Source: LW23 sp041287705 (GTDB taxonomy: Bacteria; Verrucomicrobiota; Verrucomicrobiia; Methylacidiphilales; UBA1321). From it: a stretch of DNA of 16,152 nt. Position numbers and translations under genes: made by a program. The stretch lies in NCBI GenBank assembly GCA_041287705.1, contig JBGGNE010000466.1, forward strand, positions 1 through 16,152. Reading direction: 5' to 3'. The notes beneath the pieces are model-generated. The model was not told the origin of the DNA and ran no database searches. It saw only the letters and a program-made list of their open reading frames with translations. This document shows, piece by piece, positions 6,927-14,437 of this stretch (position 1 is its first letter; each line of letters opens with the position of its first letter).

Positions 6927-6946
6927 ATGAAAATATCTTCTTCTGA
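6704..6946 (+). pseudogene. Open 80-codon stretch without a start, possible gene remnant
   Basis: The frame is open from just after a TAA at 6701-6703 to a TGA at 6944-6946, which overlaps the start of the regulator gene. It has no ATG. The C-terminal part (VQPGRDNLTVVLNEG) has a protein-like pattern faintly resembling the last strand of I78-type peptidase inhibitors, but this is too weak to name. It is in the same frame as the ATG at 6572, so both could be pieces of one decayed exported protein. An open stretch of this length can also occur by chance. Confidence 0.25.
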
Positions 6947-7808
6947 AATCGAAGATAGTGACAGCTCAATACTAAATAGTGCAACGGTTTTCCTTGATTA
7001 TAAGTCAGCATTCACGCGGGCTACAAATCTGCCGCTGAATATACTAACTGCTGATGCATTGAAAATAGTTCATATTAGTTCTCCTCAAAGTTCTTTCTGT
7101 GTTCTTTTGAATGAAATCAACGGAGGATGCACGGCATGCTTAGCATTGCAGAGGAAGCTTCAGGAAGAATCTATATCAGGGCCGAAAACATATAAATGCT
7201 TTGCCGGGTTGGTGGAATCAGTCGTGCCAATTCGTGCAGATGGAAATACCATAGCATATCTCCATACGGGACAAATATTTATAGATAATCCCACCCAATA
7301 TCAGTTTAATACGCTTGCCAATACATTGCCTGTCAATCATGCATTAATCGACGTTGAACGAGTGCGGCGCGCTTATTTCGGAACTCAGATCGTTCCGCCG
7401 GACAGGTATAACGCATCCATAGAAATGCTCAGCGCATTTGCGATCTATGTGGCAGAGAATTTCAGCATACATATAGAATCTCGCAAATATAGGATACGCT
7501 TAATGCAAAAAGCTGTGAGATTTATCCGTACACACTGCAGCGAGGACTTGCCTCTCAAAAAAGTGGCTGAGGAATTAAATTTGAGCAATAATTACTTTAG
7601 CGAAATATTCAAAAAGGCTATAGGCGTAGGTTTTACTGAGTATGTAGCGAAATTACGCATAGAGAATGCATGCAAATTGCTCAAAAATCCAAACCTTCGC
7701 ATTGCGGAAGTCGCATTCGGAGCGGGATTCCAATCACTCTCTCAGTTCAATCGCATTTTCAGAAAATATAAAGGCTGCTCGCCAAAAGATTACCGGTCAT
7801 CGCTTTGA
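6927..7808 (+). CDS. PocR-domain AraC-family transcription regulator
   Basis: The 293-residue protein has an N-terminal PocR-type sensory domain (about 20-170) and a C-terminal AraC double helix-turn-helix (about 190-293). The PocR part has the Cys pattern typical of the family: CTAC (Cys68, Cys71) and YKCFAGLVESVVPI (Cys91), then YLHTGQIF. The DNA-binding part shows LKKVAEELNLSNNYFSEIFK and the closing IAEVAFGAGFQSLSQFNRIF and SPKDYR blocks. PocR domains bind small ligands or, through the Cys, perhaps metal; the ligand here is unknown. The gene precedes the Cys-rich protein and cusBA on the same strand, so it probably controls them or the divergent operon. It is visibly AT-richer than cusA. 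The start lacks a good Shine-Dalgarno sequence. Confidence 0.9.
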   Translation: MKISSSEIEDSDSSILNSATVFLDYKSAFTRATNLPLNILTADALKIVHISSPQSSFCVLLNEINGGCTACLALQRKLQEESISGPKTYKCFAGLVESVVPIRADGNTIAYLHTGQIFIDNPTQYQFNTLANTLPVNHALIDVERVRRAYFGTQIVPPDRYNASIEMLSAFAIYVAENFSIHIESRKYRIRLMQKAVRFIRTHCSEDLPLKKVAEELNLSNNYFSEIFKKAIGVGFTEYVAKLRIENACKLLKNPNLRIAEVAFGAGFQSLSQFNRIFRKYKGCSPKDYRSSL

Positions 7809-7867
7809 GAGCGATTCAGCACCTTTCCGTGAAAATGCGCAGCTTTTTCCGTGTGGATGCGTAGACG

Positions 7868-7883
7868 CAGTCGCACGTGACTG
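7868..7883. repeat. Inverted repeat upstream of the Cys-rich protein gene
   Basis: CAGTC and GACTG flank GCACGT, 61 bases upstream of the ATG at 7944. It is a candidate operator for the AraC-type regulator encoded just before it, or chance. No function can be read from sequence alone. Confidence 0.25.
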
Positions 7884-7943
7884 GGATAACTACTCGTAGC
7901 CAACAGAGGTCCAACGAGCACCTCAAAAAGCAAGGAACATAAA

Positions 7944-8360
7944 ATGAAGAACCTCATAGTAAAAGTCACCGCCCTTATGGGCATTATGATAGTAGCGATA
8001 GCTCTGGCGCCGATTGGCATTTTAAATGCAATGCCACCAGGTTCCATGTCGAAGGAAATTCCCATGGCAGAAGTTAAGTCGCCCAACCAGGTAAAGGACC
8101 TTGAGCCCGGTGACAGTATCGCCATGGTGTGTGGTAAGTGCAAAACCGTTGCGGTATATCGGGTCCGTTCCGGTGATAGCAAGGGCAGAACTCAATGGCT
8201 GCAGCCCGGAACCGAAATGAAATGCCCGGGTTGCGGAGGCAAAATCACCACTAAGTCCGGCGGGAAGGAAAGCCGGATAGTGCATGTTTGCAGCTCTTGC
8301 GGTTCCGGTTCTGCGTTTTGCTGTGCGACCAGGCGCGGTCAAAAGACGGATGGTATGTAA
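7944..8360 (+). CDS. Exported Cys-rich protein with three CxxC pairs and an FCCA motif
   Basis: The 138-residue protein has an N-terminal hydrophobic signal or anchor (about 5-29). The mature part has eight Cys: CGKC (63-66), CPGC (94-97), CSSC (116-119) and the CC of AFCCAT (126-127). The layout looks like zinc-ribbon knuckles with an added Cys pair. The family seems to accompany copper RND operons in Verrucomicrobia (from memory, not tested). A periplasmic copper-binding or copper-chaperone role is inferred from the soft-metal ligands and from the gene lying between the regulator and cusB; no CusF gene is seen in the window, so it could fill that place. AAGGA lies seven bases ahead of the ATG. 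It ends 148 bases before the cusB start. Confidence 0.75.
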   Translation: MKNLIVKVTALMGIMIVAIALAPIGILNAMPPGSMSKEIPMAEVKSPNQVKDLEPGDSIAMVCGKCKTVAVYRVRSGDSKGRTQWLQPGTEMKCPGCGGKITTKSGGKESRIVHVCSSCGSGSAFCCATRRGQKTDGM

Positions 8361-8439
8361 TCAGCGGTTCAACAGTCCGTTAGTGCGTGATCTGTAAACT
8401 CTCTGCGGATGTCCCGGGTCGAGAAGAACTCAACCAAGG

Positions 8440-8467
8440 ATATCCGTAGCGGTAGGAGTCCGGATAT
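8440..8467. repeat. Inverted repeat upstream of cusB
   Basis: ATATCCG (8440-8446) and CGGATAT (8461-8467) are perfect arms separated by 14 bases, about 42 bases before the cusB ATG. The position suits a regulator-binding site or an mRNA leader hairpin. No T-run follows, so it is not an intrinsic terminator. Confidence 0.4.
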
Positions 8468-8508
8468 TGGTCAGTCCATTCATAGTAAACCTTTACGTAT
8501 ACAAAGAA

Positions 8509-10122
8509 ATGAAACGCATCATTGCCATCTTTATCGTGATTATGGCCATCACAATTAGCATAGGTCTGATGTGGTCCATGTGGAGAAAGGTGGATGAAGC
8601 AAAAGATAAATCCGCCACGGTTACCAAGAGCGCGTCCGGCCAGCGCAAAGTGAAGTACTATAAGTCCACGATGATGTTGGGCGAAATCAGTCAGGAGCCC
8701 CGCAAGGATAGTATGGGTATGGATATGGTGCCAGTCTATGATGAGGGGGATTCTAACGAAAATGCCATCTCCATCGATCCGGTCACGAGGCAAAATATGG
8801 GGCTGAGGACGGGAGTCGTGACCAAAGGCCCTTTGCGACGCAGCATTCGGACTGTCGGCATCATTGAATTTAACGAAACCACGCTGAGCGAGGTGACGAC
8901 GAAGTATAAGGGCTGGATCGAAAAACTCTACGTCGATTCCACCGGCAAGCAGGTCCACAAGGGTGAGCCGCTTTTCGAAATCTATTCTCCCGAGCTCTAC
9001 GTCGCTCAGGCGGAGTATCTGCTCACCCGGAAAGGAGCGGGCGGTCTTAAGGATAGTTCACTCACCAAACTCAGGTACATGGATGTCTCCGAAGAGCAGA
9101 TTGCGGAGCTGGAAAAGAGCGGACAGGCAAAAAAGACGCTCAGTGTTAATGCGCCGCGCGATGGCATCGTCCTTGAGAAAATGGCGGTGGACGGACAGAT
9201 GCTCGAGGCGGGAACGAAACTCTACCGTATTGCCGACGTAAGCACGGTATGGGTGCATTCGCAGATTTATGAGCAGGATCTCGGTTTTATCAAACTCGGA
9301 CAGGAAGCGGTCGTGAGTCTCTCGTATCTGCCAGAGCGCAAGTTCCGGGGCCGCGTCACCTATATTTATCCCACAGTAGACGAAAAGACCCGTACGGCAA
9401 AGATCCGCATGGAGTTTCATAATCCCGGCTTTTTCCTGAAGCCAGGAATGTTTGCCACAGTCCAAATTGAGTCGCAACTGGAGGCGGAGGCCCTCCTCGT
9501 CCCCGATATGGCCGTACTGAGGAGCGGAGAAAAGAGCACGGTCTTTATCGCTCTTGACGGTGGCAAGTTTGAGCCGCGGACGATCATGACGGGAGCGCGT
9601 TCCGAGAACAACGCCTATCAGGTGCTGGCGGGATTAAAGGAGGGCGACCGCGTCGTAACCTCGGGGCAGTTCATGCTCGATTCGGAAAGTCAGCTTCGAG
9701 AGGCGATCCAGAAGATGATGAAGCCGCAGGAAGCCGAAAAGCCCGCCGACCACAGCGGGCACCAGAAAGAAGTAACGACCAGCACAAGCACGCCCGCGGC
9801 GGATTCCCCATCATACGTCTGCCCCATGCCCGAGCACGTCTCGATCCTGTACCGTCAGCCCGGCAAATGCCCGATTTGCAGTATGGGCCTCGTCCCTGTC
9901 AGCAGCGAGTTGCTCGAGAAACTTCAGCCAGGCGGCAAAGTCGATCATTACACCTGCCCGATGCCTGAGCATGCCGACGTGAAACTGGACAAACCCGGCA
10001 AGTGCCCCCGCTGCGGTATGACCCTTATACCCGTCATGACTTTGCCAGTCCCCGGCAAAGGTTCGGAAGCCACTGAACCTGCCATACAAACTCAACCCAC
10101 TTCACCGGTGCACAAGCACTAA
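8509..10122 (+). CDS. cusB: CusB-type RND membrane-fusion protein with three HMBD repeats
   Basis: The periplasmic adaptor links the inner-membrane pump to the TolC channel. From the ATG at 8509 it has 537 residues: a signal anchor (about 4-22); a first heavy-metal-binding domain (about 48-77, YYKSTMM to GMDMVPVY) in which the usual Cys are missing and Met dominate; a barrel-sandwich and beta-barrel core (about 95-400, with IYSPELYVAQAEYL and APRDGIVLEKMAVDG); and two more HMBD repeats at the C-terminus (about 436-464 with CPMPEH, KCPICSMGLVPV; about 481-509 with CPMPEH, KCPRCGMTLIPV). A VHKH end follows. The C-terminal repeats are extra compared with E. coli CusB and may deliver Cu(I), replacing CusF. 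A TTG 42 bases earlier extends the frame, but the ATG starts the signal sequence. cusA follows after 11 bases. Confidence 0.93.
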   Translation: MKRIIAIFIVIMAITISIGLMWSMWRKVDEAKDKSATVTKSASGQRKVKYYKSTMMLGEISQEPRKDSMGMDMVPVYDEGDSNENAISIDPVTRQNMGLRTGVVTKGPLRRSIRTVGIIEFNETTLSEVTTKYKGWIEKLYVDSTGKQVHKGEPLFEIYSPELYVAQAEYLLTRKGAGGLKDSSLTKLRYMDVSEEQIAELEKSGQAKKTLSVNAPRDGIVLEKMAVDGQMLEAGTKLYRIADVSTVWVHSQIYEQDLGFIKLGQEAVVSLSYLPERKFRGRVTYIYPTVDEKTRTAKIRMEFHNPGFFLKPGMFATVQIESQLEAEALLVPDMAVLRSGEKSTVFIALDGGKFEPRTIMTGARSENNAYQVLAGLKEGDRVVTSGQFMLDSESQLREAIQKMMKPQEAEKPADHSGHQKEVTTSTSTPAADSPSYVCPMPEHVSILYRQPGKCPICSMGLVPVSSELLEKLQPGGKVDHYTCPMPEHADVKLDKPGKCPRCGMTLIPVMTLPVPGKGSEATEPAIQTQPTSPVHKH

Positions 10123-10133
10123 CGGGGGGCTCC

Positions 10134-13100
10134 ATGCTTAATGCCATTATTGATTTCTCGCTGCGCAATAAATTCATTGTCCTGCTGCTGGCAGGGGCGA
10201 TTGTGCTGGGCGGCGTATATGCCTTGCGCAACATCCCCGTCGACGCAGTGCCGGATCTTTCCGACACTCAGGTCATCATCTACACGGAATGGCCGGGTCA
10301 GGCACCGCAGATTGTGCAGGATCAGGTAACGTATCCAATCACCACGAAAATGCTCTCGGTGCCGAACGCCAAAGTGGTGCGCGGCTACTCCTTCTACGGC
10401 TTCTCGTTTGTGTACGTGATTTTCGCCGACGGCACCGATCCCTACTGGGCACGCAGCCGGGTACTTGAGTATCTCAACAGCCTCAGCGGGCGTATGCCAA
10501 AGGGTGTCGCGCCATCGCTTGGCCCCGATGCGACGGGTGTTGGATGGGCTTTCATGTATTCCCTCAACTCAAAGGAGCGCAGTCTGGCCGAGTTGCGGTC
10601 GATGCAAGATTGGTATCTGAAGTATCAGCTCACGTCCGTGGAAGGTGTGGCGGAAGTCGCCAGTCTGGGCGGCTTCGTCAAACAATATCAGGTTACTGTC
10701 GATCCCACCAAACTGCGCGCTTACAACTTATCGATTGCTGAGGTAAGCACGGCCATCCAGAAGAGCAATGGAGAGGTCGGCGGACGCTCGATTGAAATGG
10801 CGGAGAAGGAATTCATCTTGCGTGTGCGCGGTTACATTCAAAACCTGGATGATTTGCGCAAAGTGGCTGTCGGAGTGGGTGCGAACGGCGTTCCCATCCT
10901 GCTGGGCGAAGTGGCAAACGTCCAGCTCGGTCCGGATATGCGCCGAGGTATCGCTGAGCTGAATGGCGAAGGTGAGACGGTAGGCGGCGTGGTGATCGTA
11001 CGCTATGGAGCGAACGCACGGCAGGTTATTCAGGACGTGAAAGAAAAGCTTACCCGTGCCATGGAGGGCCTTCCCGCAGATGTCACTTACACCGTTGCCT
11101 ACGACCGCACCGCGCTTATCGATCGCGCCGTATCCACGTTGGAGGAGAAACTGATCGAGGAAAGCATCGTGGTCGCTCTCGTCTGCATCGCCTTCCTGAT
11201 GCACTTTCGCAGTGCCCTCGTTGCCATCGTTATCCTGCCTGTTGCAGTGCTGGCGTCCTTCATCATCATGTATGCGCAGGGCATCAGCTCCAATATCATG
11301 TCGCTCGGCGGCATCGCGATCGCGATTGGGGCGATGGTTGACGCGGTCATCATTATGATCGAGAACGTCCACAAACATATGGAGCGCGACGGCGGCACCA
11401 GGCCGCACTGGGACATCATTCGCGACGCCTCCATAGAAGTCGGCCCGACTCTCTTCTATTCGCTCCTGGTCATCACAATCTCGTTTCTCCCTATTTTCGC
11501 GCTTCAGGCCCAGGAAGGCCGAATGTTCAAACCTCTCGCCTTCACCAAAACTTACTCAATGGGAGCAGCCGCGCTGCTTTCCATTACCCTTGCCCCGGTT
11601 TTGATGGGCTACTTTATCCGCGGCAAATTGCTTCCCGAGGAAAAGAACCCGATCAACCGGCTGCTCATCTGGCTCTACCACCCGGTTATTGATACCGTGA
11701 TTCGCTTCAGGTGGCTCGTTATCGGAGGCGCCGCCGGTATCCTGGCGCTGACTTATATCCCGTACAGCCGCCTCGGCTCCGAGTTCATGCCTCCTCTCTA
11801 CGAAGGTGACCTGCTCTATATGCCGACAACATTCCCCGGGATTTCACCGACAAAGGCGCGGGAGATCATTCAGCAGACCGACAGGATCATCAAGAGCTTC
11901 GGCGAAGTGCACCACGTCTTCGGTAAAATCGGCCGTGCCGAAACGGCGACCGATCCCGCTCCATTCGACATGGTCGAAACAACCATTATGCTGAAGGACG
12001 AGAAAGACTGGCCCGAAGTGGATATCACCGACTCGAGCGGAAAGATCATCGCCCATCGCCGCCGCACTCCCGACGAACTTGTCACGGCGATGAACGTGGC
12101 GATCCAGATCCCCGGACTTAACAACGCATGGACAATGCCGATCAAGACGCGCATCGATATGCTGGCCACCGGCATCAAAACGCCCGTAGGCATCAAAGTC
12201 TCGGGCGCAAACCTGGCTGAACTCGAGCGTGTAGCGTCGGAAGTGGAAGCGGTCATACGGCAGGTGCCCCACACGTCCAGCGTCTTCGCCGAGCGCGTTA
12301 TGGGCGGGAACTACATCGAGTTCACCATAAACCGCGATGAAATCGCCCGCTACGGTCTGCGCGTTGGAGACGTGCAGGAGGTCCTGGAAGTAGCCCTGGG
12401 AGGAATGCCGCTGACAACCACCGTCGAGGGCCTTGAACGCTACACCGTCAACCTCCGCTATGACCGCGACTTCCGCGAAAATCTCGAAGCGCTCCGCGAA
12501 ATCATTATACCCGCGCCCACAGGCGCCCAGGTCCCGCTCGGACAGCTTGCCAAAATCGTGACTGTGCGAGCCCCCATGGGTATCAAGAGCGAAGGAGCAG
12601 TGCCCAACGCCTGGATTTACGTGGACGTCAAAGATATCGATATCGGCACCTACGTCCAGACTGCTCAGAAAGCACTGAGCGAATCCATTACCAGCGGCAC
12701 CGTGAAACTGCCCAGTGGCTATAACATTGTATGGAGCGGCCAGTACGAATACATGCTGCGCGCCAAACAGCGCCTTGCCATCGTGATTCCGCTCACCCTG
12801 CTCATCATCGTCCTCATTATCTACCTGAACACAAAGTCCTTCATCAAAACAGCCATTGTCATGCTCGCTGTTCCGTTTTCCCTGGTCGGCGCATTTTGGA
12901 TTCTCTACCTGCTGGACTACCACCTGAGTGTTGCCGTCTGGGTTGGCATCATCGCCCTGGCCGGCCTCGACGCGGAAACCGGCGTTATCATGTTGCTCTA
13001 CCTCGACCTCGCCTACGAGAAGTGGCAGAAAGAGGGCAAGATGCTCACAGTCAACGATCTGCGCGACGCCATCTATCACGGTGCGGTCAAACGCGTCCGC

Positions 13101-13298
13101 CCCAAAGCCATGACCGCAACCGTCATCATCGCCGGGCTTCTCCCCATCTTGTGGAGCCACGGCGCCGGCGCCGACGTCATGAAACGCATCGCCACGCCCA
13201 TGATCGGCGGCGTCATCACCTCCACCCTGATGGAACTGATCGTCTACCCCGCAATCTACTTCCTCTGGCGCTCACATCATCTCCAGCGAAAGCCGTAG
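10134..13298 (+). CDS. cusA: CusA-type Cu(I)/Ag(I) RND efflux pump
   Basis: This 1054-residue proton-driven pump has the HME-RND fold: twelve helices and two large periplasmic loops. Diagnostic blocks are NIPVDAVPDLSDTQVIIYTE near the start, GGIAIAIGAMVDAVIIMIEN (Asp403) in TM4 and GLDAETGVIMLLYL (Glu948), with RPKAMT (Lys991). These residues correspond to the proton relay Asp405/Glu939/Lys984 of E. coli CusA, as I recall it. Candidate copper-triad methionines are Met563 (LLYMPTT), Met613 (FDMVETT) and Met676 (RIDMLATG), matching the E. coli contexts of Met573, Met623 and Met672. The spacing between the second and third is about 14 longer because of a small insertion. These features favour monovalent copper or silver over the divalent-metal CzcA/CnrA types. 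The start lies 11 bases after cusB, so the two are co-transcribed. Confidence 0.95.
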   Translation: MLNAIIDFSLRNKFIVLLLAGAIVLGGVYALRNIPVDAVPDLSDTQVIIYTEWPGQAPQIVQDQVTYPITTKMLSVPNAKVVRGYSFYGFSFVYVIFADGTDPYWARSRVLEYLNSLSGRMPKGVAPSLGPDATGVGWAFMYSLNSKERSLAELRSMQDWYLKYQLTSVEGVAEVASLGGFVKQYQVTVDPTKLRAYNLSIAEVSTAIQKSNGEVGGRSIEMAEKEFILRVRGYIQNLDDLRKVAVGVGANGVPILLGEVANVQLGPDMRRGIAELNGEGETVGGVVIVRYGANARQVIQDVKEKLTRAMEGLPADVTYTVAYDRTALIDRAVSTLEEKLIEESIVVALVCIAFLMHFRSALVAIVILPVAVLASFIIMYAQGISSNIMSLGGIAIAIGAMVDAVIIMIENVHKHMERDGGTRPHWDIIRDASIEVGPTLFYSLLVITISFLPIFALQAQEGRMFKPLAFTKTYSMGAAALLSITLAPVLMGYFIRGKLLPEEKNPINRLLIWLYHPVIDTVIRFRWLVIGGAAGILALTYIPYSRLGSEFMPPLYEGDLLYMPTTFPGISPTKAREIIQQTDRIIKSFGEVHHVFGKIGRAETATDPAPFDMVETTIMLKDEKDWPEVDITDSSGKIIAHRRRTPDELVTAMNVAIQIPGLNNAWTMPIKTRIDMLATGIKTPVGIKVSGANLAELERVASEVEAVIRQVPHTSSVFAERVMGGNYIEFTINRDEIARYGLRVGDVQEVLEVALGGMPLTTTVEGLERYTVNLRYDRDFRENLEALREIIIPAPTGAQVPLGQLAKIVTVRAPMGIKSEGAVPNAWIYVDVKDIDIGTYVQTAQKALSESITSGTVKLPSGYNIVWSGQYEYMLRAKQRLAIVIPLTLLIIVLIIYLNTKSFIKTAIVMLAVPFSLVGAFWILYLLDYHLSVAVWVGIIALAGLDAETGVIMLLYLDLAYEKWQKEGKMLTVNDLRDAIYHGAVKRVRPKAMTATVIIAGLLPILWSHGAGADVMKRIATPMIGGVITSTLMELIVYPAIYFLWRSHHLQRKP

Positions 13299-13424
13299 TC
13301 TACAGGGAGCGCACTTTCCCGATTATGTAACACCGCGCTGTGGAGGCTGCTGGCGACCGATCGTATAACGGGTATCTTGTATTTACCGAAGAAAGGCAGA
13401 AATGGAGGTTGTCAGTTCTTCGAC

Positions 13425-13476
13425 AAAAACTTACCCCGGAAGCCATTCTGCCGGGTATGGCGATGGATTCCGGGGT
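13425..13476 (-). terminator. Intrinsic terminator of the minus-strand small gene
   Basis: On the minus strand, ACCCCGGAA (13476-13468) pairs with TTCCGGGGT (13441-13433). An inner GCCAT/ATGGC pairing (13461-13457 with 13446-13442) is separated from it by a six-base bulge, and a TTTTT run follows at 13429-13425. It lies about 74 bases after the stop of the gene at 13550-13912. It could also slow transcription arriving from cusA, but the T-run is only on the minus strand. Confidence 0.7.
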
Positions 13477-13549
13477 TAGGTGATTCTGGAGGCGTTTCGC
13501 TCAATGTCGGGTTCATCACCGCGACATCCCGTTGCGTAGTTTACTGGCT

Positions 13550-13912
13550 CTAACCACGCATAGCGCTGCAACTTTGTTGCGAGGGGCTGCAGGTCATGGA
13601 GCTTTGCGTTTCGCGCGAGCCGGCCTTTTTCTCGGTTACGGTAGCGCAGCGGGTTTCGGTGCCGGCGCGGGCGATCTTTTCGTGTCCCTTGCTGTCGAAG
13701 TTATAGACGCGGACGACAGGTTTCGGTTGCCGCATCTGGGGGCAGTGGGAGAAGCTGCGGGCCGGCGCAGTCTCGGTAGCGTAGAGGGGAAGGCCCTGAT
13801 TGCCAAACCGCATGCCCTTGGTGGTGTCGATGACTCCGGGCGCGGCCTGCAGGGAGGTGATCGCGGCGGCGGAGACGATGATAATGGCCAAAGTGGCAGA
13901 AAGAGTTTTCAT
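13550..13912 (-). CDS. Small exported Cys-containing protein, unknown
   Basis: The 120-residue protein has a clear Sec signal peptide (MKTLSATLAIIIVSAAAITS, cut after LQA at about 23). The mature part is polar and has four Cys (57, 89, 108, 115), with the SHCPQMRQPKP and TETRCATVTEKK segments in the middle and CSPSQQSCSAM near the end. I do not recognise the family. Its place between cusA and the second sigma module, and the soft-metal ligands, suggest a periplasmic metal-related role, which is inference. AAGGA lies about 10 bases before the ATG. A terminator follows, and the upstream region is shared with the divergent sigma module, so the two may be controlled together. Several longer frames on the opposite strand overlap it, but none has a signal peptide or recognisable domain. 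Confidence 0.7.
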   Translation of the reverse strand: MKTLSATLAIIIVSAAAITSLQAAPGVIDTTKGMRFGNQGLPLYATETAPARSFSHCPQMRQPKPVVRVYNFDSKGHEKIARAGTETRCATVTEKKAGSRETQSSMTCSPSQQSCSAMRG

Positions 13913-13933
13913 GTTTATTTTTTCCTTTTGATG

Positions 13934-14034
13934 AGGCGGGGGGTGATATCCGCCTTCATGAGGTAAAACACCCGTTACCTCTCAAACCCTTGATTTTTTC
14001 TCACCTTCTTTTTCACGAAAAAGGCTGAGGGTTT
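13934..14034. promoter_or_regulatory. Divergent intergenic region with three inverted repeats
   Basis: The 174-base space between two divergent genes holds several self-complementary pairs. AGGCGG/CCGCCT (13934-13939 and 13950-13955) lies in the leader of the minus-strand gene. GAGGTAA/TTACCTC (13960-13966 and 13975-13981) has an 8-base spacer, as in an operator. CTTTTT/AAAAAG (14008-14013 and 14018-14023) is flanked at a distance by AAACCCT/AGGGTTT (13984-13990 and 14028-14034). I could not pick a -35/-10 pair with confidence. The second pair is the best candidate for protein binding. Confidence 0.45.
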
Positions 14035-14086
14035 AATGCCGCGTTGGTGTTCTACTTATAGCTAAACAGCGAAAGGATGAAGAACT

Positions 14087-14437
14087 ATGCAAACAGGAAA
14101 CGAGAACGATGATTCTTTGAACAAGCTTCTGCGGTCGTGGCAACCACAGGTGGATATTCCGTCCGATTTTCAACGCAACGTCTGGCAGCGCATTGAGGCG
14201 CGCGAGGAAGAGTCGCCCGTCACCTGGTGGCGCATTATCGCCGATTGGATGACGCAGGGACTTTCACATCCCGTTCGCGCGACGGCTGTGCTTGTTGCAG
14301 TGAGTCTGGTCGCCGGCGGGATGGGTGCTGTCCAGGCTAGAGACTCCGCGGCTGCGCTGGAGCTGAGGATGGAGAGTCGCTACACTGCGTCGATTAATCC
14401 CTATGCGCAGGCGGACGCGCGGCAGGTGCAGCCATGA
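14087..14437 (+). CDS. Membrane anti-sigma-like protein (CnrY position), module 2
   Basis: The protein has 116 residues: a cytosolic N-terminus with LNKLLRSW (11-18) and DFQRNVWQRI (27-36), one transmembrane helix (about 62-83) and a periplasmic tail with RYTASINPYAQ. Layout and N-terminal motifs match the protein at 1501-1842, although overall identity is low. By analogy with CnrY it should sequester the sigma factor encoded two genes downstream, with the sensor in between. The gene is first in its operon and overlaps the sensor start as ATGA. AAGGA lies about nine bases ahead of the ATG. Base composition is GC-richer than in module 1. Confidence 0.75.
   Translation: MQTGNENDDSLNKLLRSWQPQVDIPSDFQRNVWQRIEAREEESPVTWWRIIADWMTQGLSHPVRATAVLVAVSLVAGGMGAVQARDSAAALELRMESRYTASINPYAQADARQVQP

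Noticed and set aside
10728..11408. A 226-codon minus-strand frame
   Set aside because: Antisense shadow of cusA; no start site or domain to support it.
11844..13160. A 438-codon open frame on the minus strand
   Set aside because: It lies wholly within cusA, is rich in Asp/His/Val/Gly as expected from the antisense of a GC-rich membrane-protein gene, and shows no domain.
6060..13993. The octamer ACCCTTGA occurs upstream of both metal operons (minus 6067-6060; plus 13986-13993), a possible shared sigma-factor promoter element
   Set aside because: The flanks do not match, distances to the start codons differ (about 41 and 101 bases), and one shared octamer between two such regions is expected fairly often by chance.
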